Of a stretch of 64,000 bases of DNA, positions 37,455 to 46,027 are shown piece after piece. The position numbers and the translations under genes are program-made. The notes below the pieces were generated by a model, which did not search any database, had not been told where the DNA came from, and worked only from the letters and a program-made list of their open reading frames with translations. The DNA comes from Brevibacillus ruminantium. GTDB lineage: Bacteria; Bacillota; Bacilli; Brevibacillales; Brevibacillaceae. The stretch is from assembly GCF_023746555.1 (NCBI RefSeq), contig NZ_CP098755.1:1578001-1642000 (forward strand), in the 5' to 3' direction. The stretch's first letter is position 1. Every line of letters starts with the position of its first letter.

Positions 37455-37718
37455 TTAAAAAATGAATTTCCCCAAATGCTGCTTCAGCGCATCGATTCCA
37501 ATGGCAAACCCCAGGCATTGACTGGACTGAATAATGAAGGCGTTGAGCCCGACTACTTCTCCGTTAAGATTGATTAATGGGCCGCCGCTATTGCCCGGAT
37601 TGATGGCCGCATCGGTTTGAAAAATCTCGTCGTAGACACGTTTTGCTACCTGCAACCGACGATTTTTGGCACTGATGATTCCGGCCGTCACAGAGTTTTC
37701 CAAACCAAGAGGGGAACC
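37455..37718 (-). pseudogene. C-terminal part of a split trypsin-like (HtrA/S1C) protease
   Basis: From the junction the frame reads [20 protein letters not shown], then [25 protein letters not shown] with the catalytic Ser in GNSGGP, and ends [15 protein letters not shown]. This is the second half of an HtrA-type protease domain; no PDZ domain follows. It has no proper start of its own (an in-frame TTG lies within GLEN). The missing first half is at 41166-41620 on the same strand, on the other side of the recombinase element. The frame is also open upstream to the recombinase's TAG stop. It is one exon-like piece of an interrupted gene. Confidence 0.88.
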
Positions 37719-37754
37719 GTCTGCTCCTGTAGAGGCAAAAGATGGGGCAACCTG

Positions 37755-39266
37755 CTAGCGGTACGCGATTATCCTCAAAGCAACTGTCTGGTTTTTACAA
37801 TTCTCGATGGATGGACAAGTCTCTGCTTCCAGGCGCTCCAGGAGCAGGGCGGCCAACTGCCTGCGTTCCTCTCGAGATGCCTGCTCCCAAAGCCAGCTCC
37901 ACTCCATCGTTACCGGATATGACCGATCCCGCATGGGTCCAAGCTCGAAAGGAGAGACAGAGATGCTGTCCATTTGCTGTTTGGCGGCGTCTTGCTCTGC
38001 CATGATACGCAGCTGATGTTGTTTGGCAGTCTGCCGTTCTGCCATGACGTTTAGTTGCTGTTGTTTGGCGGCTAACTCCTCCAGGGTGATGATCCCTGCC
38101 TCGTACGCTTCCATCCAGCGTTGCCGCCGCTTCTTCCATTGCGCGTGATCATCCATCTCTTGTGCCGTAGAGGCATGGAGACGTTGCAGCTTTCGATCCA
38201 AAGCAGACTGCAGCACTGGCTGAAAGGCTGCGAGCTGCTCCAGCAGCGCAGCTTCCAATCGATCCTCGCGAATGGCCGGCGCGCGGCACAAGCCCAGCCG
38301 CCGATTTTTACACAGGTAGTAGTAATGTCGATAATGCTTGCCGCTTTTTCGGACGGAGGCCGTCTTTCCCCGCATTTCGCTTTGACAGCGGGCGCAGTAC
38401 AGAATACCGGAGAACACAAAAGGAGAGGAGAGGACGCGGGGGTGTACCTTCCGGCGCATCTTCAATCTTGCCTGTACCTGATCGAACGTATCCTGATCGA
38501 TAATCGCGGGGTGAGAATCTTCGGCCAGAATCCAATCATCAGCGCGCTTTTGCTTCCCACCGGACGCAGCGTAATTCCAGCGGAGAGCGCCGTAATAGAC
38601 CGGGTTGCGCAGCAGACGCGTGACGGTACTGCCGCTCCATTTGCCGCCGTGCTTCCCCAGATATCCCTTCTGGTTGAAGCTTTCGGCGATTTGACCAGGT
38701 GTAAAGCCGGATACGTAATGCTGAAACATCAGCTTGACGACCTTGGCTTCCACGGGATGTGGGGCAAGCTCCCCGTGCAGCAGGTGGTAGCCATAAGGGG
38801 GAGGCCCCCCTGGACGTTTTCGCTCCCGTGCCATCTGTTCCATCCCCAGTTTGACCCTCTCTCCCAGATTTTCTCGTTCCCATTGGGCCAAGGCCGCTAC
38901 CAGGGTGATAAATAATCTGCCAATCGCGGTAGTCGTATCATAAACCTCCGTGCAGCTTTTAAAGCGGACGTCGTATTTTTCAAACTCCTGCAGCAATTGA
39001 TATAAATCAAGGACAGATCGTGTCAGTCGATCCAGCCGATACACCAGAACGACATCCAGCTTCCTGCTTTTTACATCAGTCAGCAAGCGCTGCAGAGCGG
39101 GCCGGCTGATGCTTTTAGCGCTGATGCCCTCGTCGGTGTAGATGCCAGCAAGTGACCAATCCTGTGATCGTGTATACGCCAGCAGCCGTTCTTTTTGTGC
39201 GGCGATGGAAAAACCTTCGGCAGCCTGTTCCTCTGTACTCACACGAATGTAAATCGCTGTCCTCAA
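37755..39266 (-). CDS. Large serine recombinase (SpoIVCA/CisA-like architecture)
   Basis: 503 residues. Resolvase catalytic domain with nucleophile Ser10 (IYIRVSTEEQAAEG), VYRLDRLTRSVLDLY and GRLFITLVAALAQWERENLGER; then the recombinase domain (GGPPPYGYHL, PVYYGALRWNY); a zinc ribbon with CARC and later two Cys (YYLCKNRRLGLCRAP); and a coiled-coil tail with 14-residue tandem repeats. Length and order match sporulation and phage integrases such as SpoIVCA (about 500 residues). TTG start follows GGGAGGGGG at 5 bases. All key residues appear intact, so it may be active on the GGTTC junctions. Confidence 0.93.
   Translation of the reverse strand: MRTAIYIRVSTEEQAAEGFSIAAQKERLLAYTRSQDWSLAGIYTDEGISAKSISRPALQRLLTDVKSRKLDVVLVYRLDRLTRSVLDLYQLLQEFEKYDVRFKSCTEVYDTTTAIGRLFITLVAALAQWERENLGERVKLGMEQMARERKRPGGPPPYGYHLLHGELAPHPVEAKVVKLMFQHYVSGFTPGQIAESFNQKGYLGKHGGKWSGSTVTRLLRNPVYYGALRWNYAASGGKQKRADDWILAEDSHPAIIDQDTFDQVQARLKMRRKVHPRVLSSPFVFSGILYCARCQSEMRGKTASVRKSGKHYRHYYYLCKNRRLGLCRAPAIREDRLEAALLEQLAAFQPVLQSALDRKLQRLHASTAQEMDDHAQWKKRRQRWMEAYEAGIITLEELAAKQQQLNVMAERQTAKQHQLRIMAEQDAAKQQMDSISVSPFELGPMRDRSYPVTMEWSWLWEQASREERRQLAALLLERLEAETCPSIENCKNQTVALRIIAYR
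37979..38069 (-). repeat. 42-bp tandem repeats inside the recombinase gene
   Basis: GTTTGGC recurs at 37979, 38021 and 38063 with a period of 42 bp. In protein the units are AKQQQLNVMAERQT, AKQHQLRIMAEQDA and AKQQMDSI, within the predicted coiled coil that in large serine integrases controls directionality. Confidence 0.8.
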
Positions 39267-39356
39267 GGCGTCCCCCTCCCGAAATGCGAATTGCTAGAGT
39301 GTACACCGGAAGGGGCTTTTCCTATGCCATCACGCACAAAACTTTTGACAAAACAA

Positions 39357-39394
39357 AAGCCTGCAGCGCTTCAAACAGAAGACGCGGCAGGCTT
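39357..39394 (-). terminator. Terminator between the HxlR and recombinase genes
   Basis: AAGCCTGC and GCAGGCTT form a stem; on the minus strand TTTGTTTTG follows. It lies 21 bp past the HxlR stop, so the recombinase is probably transcribed from its own promoter. Confidence 0.7.
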
Positions 39395-39414
39395 TACGGG
39401 ATGCAGCAGAGAGG

Positions 39415-39735
39415 CTACATCCATTTTTGGCCCCATTCATGAATGGAATCGATCACAGGGCGCAGCTCTTTTCCCTTTACCGTCAGCTCGTACTCGATCC
39501 GAACAGGGATTTCCGGATACACTTTCCGCTCCAGGATCCCCTGCTCTTCCAATTCCTTCAATCGCTCTGAAAGCATTTTATCGCTCATCTGCGGAACCAT
39601 TTCCCGGATATCCTTGAATCGCACAGCGCCGCGCAGCAGCACATTGACAATCAGACCTGTCCATCTCTTCCCGAGAATATTGATGGCCCCTTCATATTTC
39701 GGGCAGGTTTGTTCATTCCCAAATTCATGAGCCAT
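39415..39735 (-). CDS. HxlR-family regulator, YodB-like
   Basis: 106 residues, winged HTH: TCPKYEGAINILGKRWTGLIVNVLL, RFKDIREMVPQMSDKMLSERLKELEEQGILERKVYPEIPVRIEYELT. It is similar along its length to B. subtilis YodB, in which the Cys of the CPKxE motif senses quinones and diamide; the same Cys is present here (Cys11). It lies inside the recombinase element, divergent from the YheC/YheD gene, with 236 bp between them that probably holds the operator. Confidence 0.9.
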   Translation of the reverse strand: MAHEFGNEQTCPKYEGAINILGKRWTGLIVNVLLRGAVRFKDIREMVPQMSDKMLSERLKELEEQGILERKVYPEIPVRIEYELTVKGKELRPVIDSIHEWGQKWM

Positions 39736-39971
39736 GTTGTTGTCACCTCTGAGGAACTTCTCTTATTAGTTTCATTGTAGCATATCCACTTGAAAAAGGT
39801 AAGTAACACGCATTGACTTTGTACCTATTGTTTTGTCCAGATTGTGCTTGATTATGCGTGTTTCGGCTGAGAGCGAAGGCCAGGCAAGGGCCCGATTTTT
39901 CCCTGTCTATCTCCATTCTTTTCGTTGATGGCATAAGCTATCACTGAAATTAGAAGGAAGAGGGTAACTGG

Positions 39972-41087
39972 ATGAGAACAAAACCCGTACTTGGGATCCT
40001 GACTTGGCGAGAGGGCAAGCGGTTTTCAGAGCCGAAATACCTGCGACGGCTGGTGCTTGCCGGACAGCGTTTGGGAGCGGAAACGTTTCTCTTTTCCCAT
40101 CAAGATGTAAATTCCGCTGAAAAGAAAATCAGGGGATTTGTTCCTGTAAAGGGAGGTGGTTGGGAAAGCCGTCTCTTTCCCTGGCCAGATGTTGTGATTG
40201 ACCGATACCGAAAACGAGTGGACACGTACTTGCGGCTGCGCCATAGCGGGCTGTTTCAATTTGCCAACAGTCCCTTTGGGAAAAAGTGGCGGGTGACGGA
40301 GATGTTGGCAAAAGAAGAACGCGTCAAACACTGGATTCCGAAAACAGTGGTCTATGCAGCAGGCAAGGTAAAAGCGATGCTCAAACACCATAAAATCGTC
40401 TACGTGAAGCCGGGCAATGGGACAGGGGGACGAAGCATCGTCAAAATTATGGCGCAGGGAGATCATTTTCTGATTCGTGGCCGTAATCGACGGCTGTCGC
40501 AAGTAGAGACAAAGCTTGGCAGCGTGGAGTCAGTAGAAAAATGGATACGCCGCTGGGTCCGGGAGCAGCGGATCGGCGATGGCAACTTCCTTGTCCAGCA
40601 AGGGCTCGATCTGGAATTGGTCCCTGATCGAGTAGCAGATGTGCGCCTTCTGATACAGAAAAAGGGCGACGGCGAGTGGGATGTGACTGGAAGCGGCGTT
40701 CGCCTCGGTCCGGCCGGAAGCTCCATCTCCAATTTGCACGGGGGCGGCAAACCGATTTCGTTTTCGGCCTTCATGAATAAATGCTTTGGAGAGGAGAGAG
40801 CGCTGGAGATACATCAGGAATGCCAGCATCTGGCGCATGAGGTAGCCGTCGTTCTTGAGCAGAAATTCGGCCGGATGATGGAGTTTGGATTAGATGTGGG
40901 AGTGGATGTTCTGGGGGCAGTTTGGCTCATTGAGGTTAATCCCAAGCCTGGTCGGGAGATCTTTAGCCAGATGGGCGATAGCCAAACCTATGCCGAAGCG
41001 ATTGCTCGGCCCGTTTCCTTTGCGCTGCACCTCGTTTCGGCAAGCGGGAGCGAGGAAAACAGTGACCCAAAACAAGGACGTGAGTAA
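39972..41087 (+). CDS. YheC/YheD-family ATP-grasp protein (spore coat associated)
   Basis: 371 residues. N-terminus LGILTWREGKRFSEPKYLRRLVLAG; the ATP-grasp region has VYVKPGNGTGGRSIVKI and the metal-binding acidic/Asn pair in VWLIEVNPKPGRE near the end. In B. subtilis YheC and YheD are associated with the spore coat; their chemistry is unknown but ATP-grasp folds usually ligate a carboxylate to an amine. ATG follows AGGAAGAGG. It is cargo of the recombinase element and ends 78 bp before the right junction. Confidence 0.88.
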   Translation: MRTKPVLGILTWREGKRFSEPKYLRRLVLAGQRLGAETFLFSHQDVNSAEKKIRGFVPVKGGGWESRLFPWPDVVIDRYRKRVDTYLRLRHSGLFQFANSPFGKKWRVTEMLAKEERVKHWIPKTVVYAAGKVKAMLKHHKIVYVKPGNGTGGRSIVKIMAQGDHFLIRGRNRRLSQVETKLGSVESVEKWIRRWVREQRIGDGNFLVQQGLDLELVPDRVADVRLLIQKKGDGEWDVTGSGVRLGPAGSSISNLHGGGKPISFSAFMNKCFGEERALEIHQECQHLAHEVAVVLEQKFGRMMEFGLDVGVDVLGAVWLIEVNPKPGREIFSQMGDSQTYAEAIARPVSFALHLVSASGSEENSDPKQGRE

Positions 41088-41165
41088 ACACGAAGGCGCA
41101 TGGTTTATTTAGGGTGTTTTTGGCAGCTCCTCATCAGACGGTTTGCCGCTATAGCAACAGGCGGT

Positions 41166-41620
41166 GAACCAATGCTGATGACCCACTCGCCTACCTTGGT
41201 GTCTGAAGAGGTGCCAAGAGGCAAGGGGAACAGTTTGCAATCTGCGTCAATCTTGATCACGGCGTAATCACGAACGCGATCAGCCAGTACCCGTTGCGCT
41301 TCAAATACACGCCCATTGAATAGTTTGACGAGAATGGTGCGCGATTTTCCGATGACGTGTTCACTGGTCAGGATATATCCTTTGGGATGAAAGAGAAAAC
41401 CGGAACCGTAACTCCGCTCGGAAGCAAAGGGCTGTTGATCGGAGACGAGGCTGCGTATGAGATCTTCTACGTTATCTGTTTGATGTGTATCTTCCGTAAC
41501 GATGGACACGACGCCGTCCCTGACGCGCTCAACAATGGGTACGAAGAAGTTGAAGGGATGCAAACTGCTGCTCACAGGGTACTTGACTCGGGCGTAGCCG
41601 TTCCATTTTTTACTTTTCAC
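41166..41620 (-). pseudogene. N-terminal part of a split trypsin-like (HtrA/S1C) protease
   Basis: GTG start at 41620 after GGGGGAGA. The frame shows SYGSGFLFHPKGYILTSEHVI with the catalytic His (about residue 87), RDYAVIKID with the catalytic Asp (about 119), and GEWVISIGS up to the junction at residue 151. Beyond the junction the frame runs 20 codons into unrelated element DNA and stops at 41105. No signal peptide or membrane helix is evident. Joined to the 37455-37718 piece it makes a 237-residue, PDZ-less protease with a complete triad. Confidence 0.88.
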
Positions 41621-41704
41621 GTTTCTCTCCCCCTACAGCAGATAGGTATGTATCATCTTATGGCAAGAAGGGGGGGATGGAACGCCCAAAATATGAGGCT
41701 TGGA

Positions 41705-41729
41705 TATATCAATATTTTTAATTGATATA
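41705..41729. promoter_or_regulatory. Inverted repeat in the AT-rich promoter region of the PadR gene
   Basis: TATATCAAT and ATTGATATA are perfect 9-bp arms with a 7 base spacer, overlapping a TATAAT at 41726-41731. A likely operator, perhaps for PadR itself. The gap 41621-41884 is otherwise AT-rich promoter DNA. Confidence 0.6.
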
Positions 41730-41884
41730 ATAAAGAATTAGCATTGGTATATTTATAATGAAAAGTTTATAATGACATTAATAAAGAATATTTCGAACAT
41801 ATAAGCAGTTTCACAGAAACGGAGCGTACCGCTTTTGATGATCCTGCGCAAAAACAGGTAATGCCAGGGTGGAGGAGTAGAGAA

Positions 41885-42421
41885 ATGGATGTAAAAACAA
41901 TTATTCTTGGTTTTCTTAATTACGGGGAAATGAGCGGGTACGATATTAAACAGGCTTTTACCAATAGTATTGGCTTTTTCTATGACGCCAGTTTTGGTGC
42001 GATTTATCCAGCCCTCCGCAAGCTGGAGGAAGAAGGATATGTGACCAAACAGGAGATCATCCAGTCTGGAAAGCCGAACAAAATTTTGTACCGGATTACG
42101 GAAGCGGGCAAAGCCGGATTCAAACAGGAGCTGCAAACGCCGATCCTGCCGCCTGTACTTCGTTCTGACATGCTGGTGAAAATCTTCTTCAGCAACAACC
42201 GTACGGGAGCTGAAAAGCAAGAGCTCCTGGAAAACTGTATGGAGCTCCAGCGCAACATGCTGAAACAAAGTCGCGAATCATATTCAAAATTGATCGATAC
42301 CTTTGACGATTATCAAAAGTTTTGTTGGGAGTACACGATTCATCATCTGGAGTCGACGATCTCGTTCCTGGAAGAGAAAATGCCTGCCCTTCAGAAGAAA
42401 GAGCCCGCCTATTCCATGTAG
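41885..42421 (+). CDS. PadR-family transcriptional regulator
   Basis: 178 residues. PadR winged helix (TIILGFLNYGEMSGYDIKQAF, ASFGAIYPALRKLEEEGYVTKQEI, LYRITEAGKAGF) plus the C-terminal helical Vir_act_alpha_C-type dimerisation region (residues about 95-175). ATG 41885 follows GGAGGAGTAG. It often represses an adjacent efflux gene, but none is next to it here; the downstream DNA is a group II intron. Confidence 0.9.
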   Translation: MDVKTIILGFLNYGEMSGYDIKQAFTNSIGFFYDASFGAIYPALRKLEEEGYVTKQEIIQSGKPNKILYRITEAGKAGFKQELQTPILPPVLRSDMLVKIFFSNNRTGAEKQELLENCMELQRNMLKQSRESYSKLIDTFDDYQKFCWEYTIHHLESTISFLEEKMPALQKKEPAYSM

Positions 42422-42465
42422 TGGACAGGTGCGCTTGAAAAGCGGACAGGTACGGTGGAAAAAAG

Positions 42466-42505
42466 AAAAAGCGAAAGGTTTCCATGCGGACCTTTCGCTT
42501 TTTTT
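42466..42505 (+). terminator. Intrinsic terminator of padR, used as intron target
   Basis: AAAAAGCGAAAGG and CCTTTCGCTTTTT form a 13-bp stem followed by a T-run ending at 42505. The group II intron starts at 42507. Confidence 0.9.
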
Positions 42506-42506
42506 A

Positions 42507-44398
42507 GTGCGCCCAGCATGGGCGATAGCTATAGGGTGGAAGTCCCGAACGGGGGGTGGCTGTCCCAACCGTTAGCTCAAGGCAAGGGTGTCGACCGTGA
42601 GGTCGAATCTGAAGGAAGCCAGCGGCAAAATCCCGACCTGAGGTACACGAACCCAATTTGAGGCTGTTGTATTCGGGCGAGTCTGCTAAACAAGACAAAG
42701 CCCCATACAGCCAAGGGATACAGCAGTAAACTTGGGCAGGTACATGGGATGAAAGTTATCGTTCTTACCTGGGGAGGTCTGCATGGAACGCCTTCAACTG
42801 TTGGTAACCGCCTCCGTAAGGAGGCGCTGAACATGCAGAAGTCAGCAGAGGCCATAGTACCCGAGTAGAGGACGCTTGAATGGGGAAGGGCTGAACATCA
42901 AGTCAGCACGCGATCCATGTCTTTTGTTACGATACGTCGAAGCAGAATTCCAGAAAGGAACTACTTTTGAAGAGCAGGGGTGAAGCCCCGAGGGTACAAA
43001 AAGAGGGCTGAGTATCGTTCAGCAAACACGGAACCCGCATGTGCGAAGGAAGGAATATCGTTATGGACTTGCTGGAGAAAGTTTTATCACGGGAAAACTT
43101 ACGGATGGCACTTCAACGAGTAGAAGCAAACAAAGGTGTTGGTGGAGTCGATGGTGTTTCAACCGAACAACTACGCGACTATCTACACGAACACTGGCAA
43201 ACTATCCGTGAGGAATTGGAAAGAGGAACCTATCGACCTTCACCTGTCCGCAGAGTCGAAATCCCGAAACCTGACGGAGGCGTAAGGTTATTAGGCATTC
43301 CCACCGTGGTGGACCGCTTCATCCAGCAAGCCATCCTCCAAGTATTAACACCGATCTTCGATCCCACCTTCTCGGAGTCCAGTTACGGATTTCGCCCGAA
43401 ACGTAGCGCCCACATGGCAGTAAGGAAAGCGCAAGCGTATATCAGGGAAGGATACAGATTCGTGGTGGACATCGATCTAGAGAAATTCTTTGATCGTGTC
43501 AACCATGATATCCTGATGAGCCGCGTGGCTCGTAAAATCCAAGACAAGCGCCTTCTAAAGCTGATTCGATCCTATCTAAACGCAGGTGTCATGATAAAAG
43601 GAATCTGTACTACCTCAAGTGAGGGGACACCGCAAGGTGGACCGCTAAGCCCACTATTAGCAAATATCTTGCTTGATGATCTGGATAAGGAATTAGAAAA
43701 GAGGGGACATCGCTTTTGCCGCTATGCGGACGATTGCAACGTCTACGTGAAAACAAGACGAGCAGGAGAACGGGTTAAGAAGAGCATGAAAGATTACTTG
43801 GAAAAGGTGCTTAGGCTAAAAGTAAATGAGGAGAAAAGTGCGGTGGACCGGCCGTGGAAACGTAAATTCCTTGGCTTTAGTTTTACTTTCGTAAAACAGA
43901 CAACGGTTCGTATCCACCCAAAATCCCTTCTCAAGTTAAAAGAGAAAATCCGCACGATCACGAATCCAGTGTGGAGTATCTCGCTTGAGGAACGGGTTGA
44001 AAGGTTAAACCAGTATCTCATGGGTTGGATTGGATATTTTGCCCTTGCAGACGCAAAGGGAATCTTACAATCCATTGAGGAATGGACAAGGCGTAGGCTC
44101 CGTCTTTGCTTGTGGACGCAGTGGAAACGAGTGAGAACCAGATATCGAGAACTCCGTTCTCTTGGTATATCTCACACAAAAGCAATTGAAATTGCAAACA
44201 CCCGCAAGGGGGCATGGCGTACTACAAAGACTCCGCATATACACAAAGCCCTCGGCATTGCCTACTGGCAACAACAAGGGCTCAAAAGCTTAACACAGCG
44301 ATATTTTGACATTCGTCAAGCTTGGTGAACCGCCGTATACCGAACGGTACGTACGGTGGTGTGAGAGGACGGGGGTTAGCCACCCCCTCCTACTCGAT
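42507..44398 (+). mobile_element. Group IIC intron
   Basis: The 5' end GTGCGCCCAGCATGGGCGAT matches the group II GUGYG start, and the 3' end CCTACTCGAT ends in AT. Before the end lies a domain V-like hairpin: ACCGCCGTATACC-GAAC-GGTACGTACGGTGGT, with a CGC where the catalytic triad sits, typical of group IIC. The element lies directly behind a terminator hairpin, the preferred IIC target. It encodes its maturase and is 1,892 bp. The 42507-43062 part is structured RNA (domains I-III) without another gene. Confidence 0.9.
43063..44328 (+). CDS. ltrA: Group II intron reverse transcriptase/maturase
   Basis: 421 residues. RT blocks: VRLLGIPTVVDRFIQQAI, SSYGFRPKRSAHMAV, FVVDIDLEKFFDRVNHD, EGTPQGGPLSPLLANILLDDLD, and the catalytic FCRYADDCNVYV (YADD); then the maturase/thumb region ending AWRTTKTPHIHKALG-IAYWQQQGL. 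There is no HNH endonuclease, as usual for class C. ATG 43063 follows GAAGGAAGGAA; an in-frame ATG at 43039 has no ribosome site. All active-site residues are present. Confidence 0.95.
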   Translation: MDLLEKVLSRENLRMALQRVEANKGVGGVDGVSTEQLRDYLHEHWQTIREELERGTYRPSPVRRVEIPKPDGGVRLLGIPTVVDRFIQQAILQVLTPIFDPTFSESSYGFRPKRSAHMAVRKAQAYIREGYRFVVDIDLEKFFDRVNHDILMSRVARKIQDKRLLKLIRSYLNAGVMIKGICTTSSEGTPQGGPLSPLLANILLDDLDKELEKRGHRFCRYADDCNVYVKTRRAGERVKKSMKDYLEKVLRLKVNEEKSAVDRPWKRKFLGFSFTFVKQTTVRIHPKSLLKLKEKIRTITNPVWSISLEERVERLNQYLMGWIGYFALADAKGILQSIEEWTRRRLRLCLWTQWKRVRTRYRELRSLGISHTKAIEIANTRKGAWRTTKTPHIHKALGIAYWQQQGLKSLTQRYFDIRQAW

Positions 44399-44402
44399 TC
44401 TC

Positions 44403-45515
44403 TTACTTCAGATTTTCCGGATTGAGGCATTCCAGCTCAGGAACGACAAAGCGGCCGTCTTTGCGGATCAGGCGATCATCAAACCAGATCTCGCCGCCGC
44501 CCCATTCCGGGCGTTGAATGCAGACCAGATCCCAGTGAATGGAGGACTTGTTGCCGTTAAATGCTTCGTCATAGGCTTGGCCCGGCGTGAAGTGGAAGCT
44601 TCCGTCAATTTTTTCGTCAAACAGGATATCCTTCATCGGATTTTGGATATATGGATTTACCCCGATGGCAAATTCGCCGACGTAGCGAGCCCCTTCGTCC
44701 GTGTCAAATACTTCGTTGATCTTTTCCGTATCGTTTGCAGTCGCCTCAACGATTTTTCCATCTTTAAACGTCAGCTTGATGTTGTCATATGTAAAGCCCT
44801 GATAAGGTGATGGTGTGTTGTAGGTGATGACGCCGTTCACCGAATCGCGTACTGGAGCGGTAAATACTTCACCGTCCGGAATGTTGTTTTGGCCGGAACA
44901 TTTGATTGCCGGGATTCCTTTGATGGAGAAAGTCAAATCTGTTCCTGGACCGGTGATGCGCACCTTGTCTGTTTTTTCCATCAGCGTGACCAGATTGACC
45001 ATCGCTTTGTCCATCTTGCTGTAGTCAAGCGTGCACACCTTGAAATAAAAATCTTCAAAAGCGGCGGTGCTCATATTGGCAAGCTGGGCCATAGAAGCAT
45101 TGGGATAGCGCAGTATAACCCACTTGGTTTCCGGTACGCGTACATCGAGAACCGGGCGAGTCAGCAGGCGTTGGTATTGCTGCATCTTGTCACCAGGGAC
45201 GTCTGCGTATTCATTAATGTTGTCGCCTCCGCGAATCCCGACATAGGCATCCATCTGTTTCATGAACGATACATCCGCTTCCCGCATAATCTCCAGTTGC
45301 TTTTCATTGGTTCCCAAAAGCAGCTCCCGCTGGATGGCCGGGTCGATCAGTTGCACGTAGGGATTGCCACCTGCTTTATACACTTCTTTGATCACAGCGC
45401 GCGTCAGCTCGGAGACGGAGCCTACCGCATAGATGAGAACGTTTTCACCAGCTTGAATGCGTGTAGAGTAGTTGACCAGCACTTCCGCGAGCTGTTCAAT
45501 ACGTGGATCTTTCAT
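44403..45515 (-). CDS. M29-family aminopeptidase (AmpS/thermophilic aminopeptidase)
   Basis: A dinuclear metal aminopeptidase releasing N-terminal residues from peptides in the cytosol. 370 residues from the ATG at 45515 (MKDPRIEQLAEVLVNYS, the usual family start); GAGGT lies 10 bases before it, while in-frame ATG 45521 is only 4 bases away. The metal-ligand region includes GDNINEY, IPDGEVFTAPVRDSVNG, EFAIGVNP and the final SIHWDLVCIQ. Its stop is 5 bp past the intron's 3' end, so the insertion just missed the coding region. Confidence 0.9.
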   Translation of the reverse strand: MKDPRIEQLAEVLVNYSTRIQAGENVLIYAVGSVSELTRAVIKEVYKAGGNPYVQLIDPAIQRELLLGTNEKQLEIMREADVSFMKQMDAYVGIRGGDNINEYADVPGDKMQQYQRLLTRPVLDVRVPETKWVILRYPNASMAQLANMSTAAFEDFYFKVCTLDYSKMDKAMVNLVTLMEKTDKVRITGPGTDLTFSIKGIPAIKCSGQNNIPDGEVFTAPVRDSVNGVITYNTPSPYQGFTYDNIKLTFKDGKIVEATANDTEKINEVFDTDEGARYVGEFAIGVNPYIQNPMKDILFDEKIDGSFHFTPGQAYDEAFNGNKSSIHWDLVCIQRPEWGGGEIWFDDRLIRKDGRFVVPELECLNPENLK

Positions 45516-45727
45516 GGGCATGTTGACCTCGCTTTCCATTGCGTCTCATTCTGTATTGTACATGAGAAAAACCGGCTTCGCTAGGAAGGGTTCGCGCAAA
45601 CGCTCTAAGTAAGAATGATGGGAATAGTCTGAATAAAAATGGATCGATAAAAGTATCTTAAAAGGACGAAACGATTCCCTAGTTGCAAACGTATGTAGGA
45701 GAAAACAGGAAAAAGGAGTTCAAAGAA

Positions 45728-46027
45728 ATGAGCGATCTGTTGGCTATCATGATGTTTGCCGGCGCCTTGGTTTCTTTCCTCTTGCAGCATCGAAAAGCGA
45801 TGGCGAAATTAACAGCCTTGCAACTGGCAGGCTGTGTCTTTTTCTACGCGATCACCATCGCGCTGGCGTTTGTCGTCATTTATTTTGGCGGGCGCTGGAT
45901 TGCCCCTTTTTTCTCAAGCGACATGCTCCTCATGATTGTGCGTATTCTGCTGGTGGTCATCACGATCTGGGGATGCCGCATGCTTTTGGGAGGCATTGTC
46001 CAGTGGATTACCAGTCCACGCCAATAG
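45728..46027 (+). CDS. Small hypothetical membrane protein
   Basis: 99 residues with three hydrophobic segments (LLAIMMFAGALVSFLL, LQLAGCVFFYAITIALAFVVIYFGG, MLLMIVRILLVVITIWGCRMLLGGIV). ATG 45728 follows AAAGGAG at 8 bases. No family recognised. Alone on its strand between the aminopeptidase and the YjcZ-type gene. Confidence 0.7.
   Translation: MSDLLAIMMFAGALVSFLLQHRKAMAKLTALQLAGCVFFYAITIALAFVVIYFGGRWIAPFFSSDMLLMIVRILLVVITIWGCRMLLGGIVQWITSPRQ

Larger units (their letters stand above)
37714..41170. mobile_element. Serine-recombinase element (about 3.45 kb) interrupting an HtrA-type protease gene
   Basis: The ends are defined by the two protease fragments. On the minus strand both junctions contain GGTTC (37714-37718 and 41166-41170) in the same reading phase, extended to GGTTC-N-CC. 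The outer flanks rejoin to give [11 protein letters not shown], the expected continuous HtrA sequence. Inside are a large serine recombinase 36 bp from the left junction, an HxlR regulator and a YheC/YheD gene. This is the layout of a site-specifically integrated unit such as the sigK skin element, but much smaller. Whether it still excises is unknown. Confidence 0.8.

Noticed and set aside
37714-41170. Longer direct repeats at the element ends
   Set aside because: Beyond GG-N-GAACC (plus strand) the two junctions do not match, so no longer target duplication is claimed. A loose CCGCTA...GCA...GG similarity inside both ends is too weak to call.
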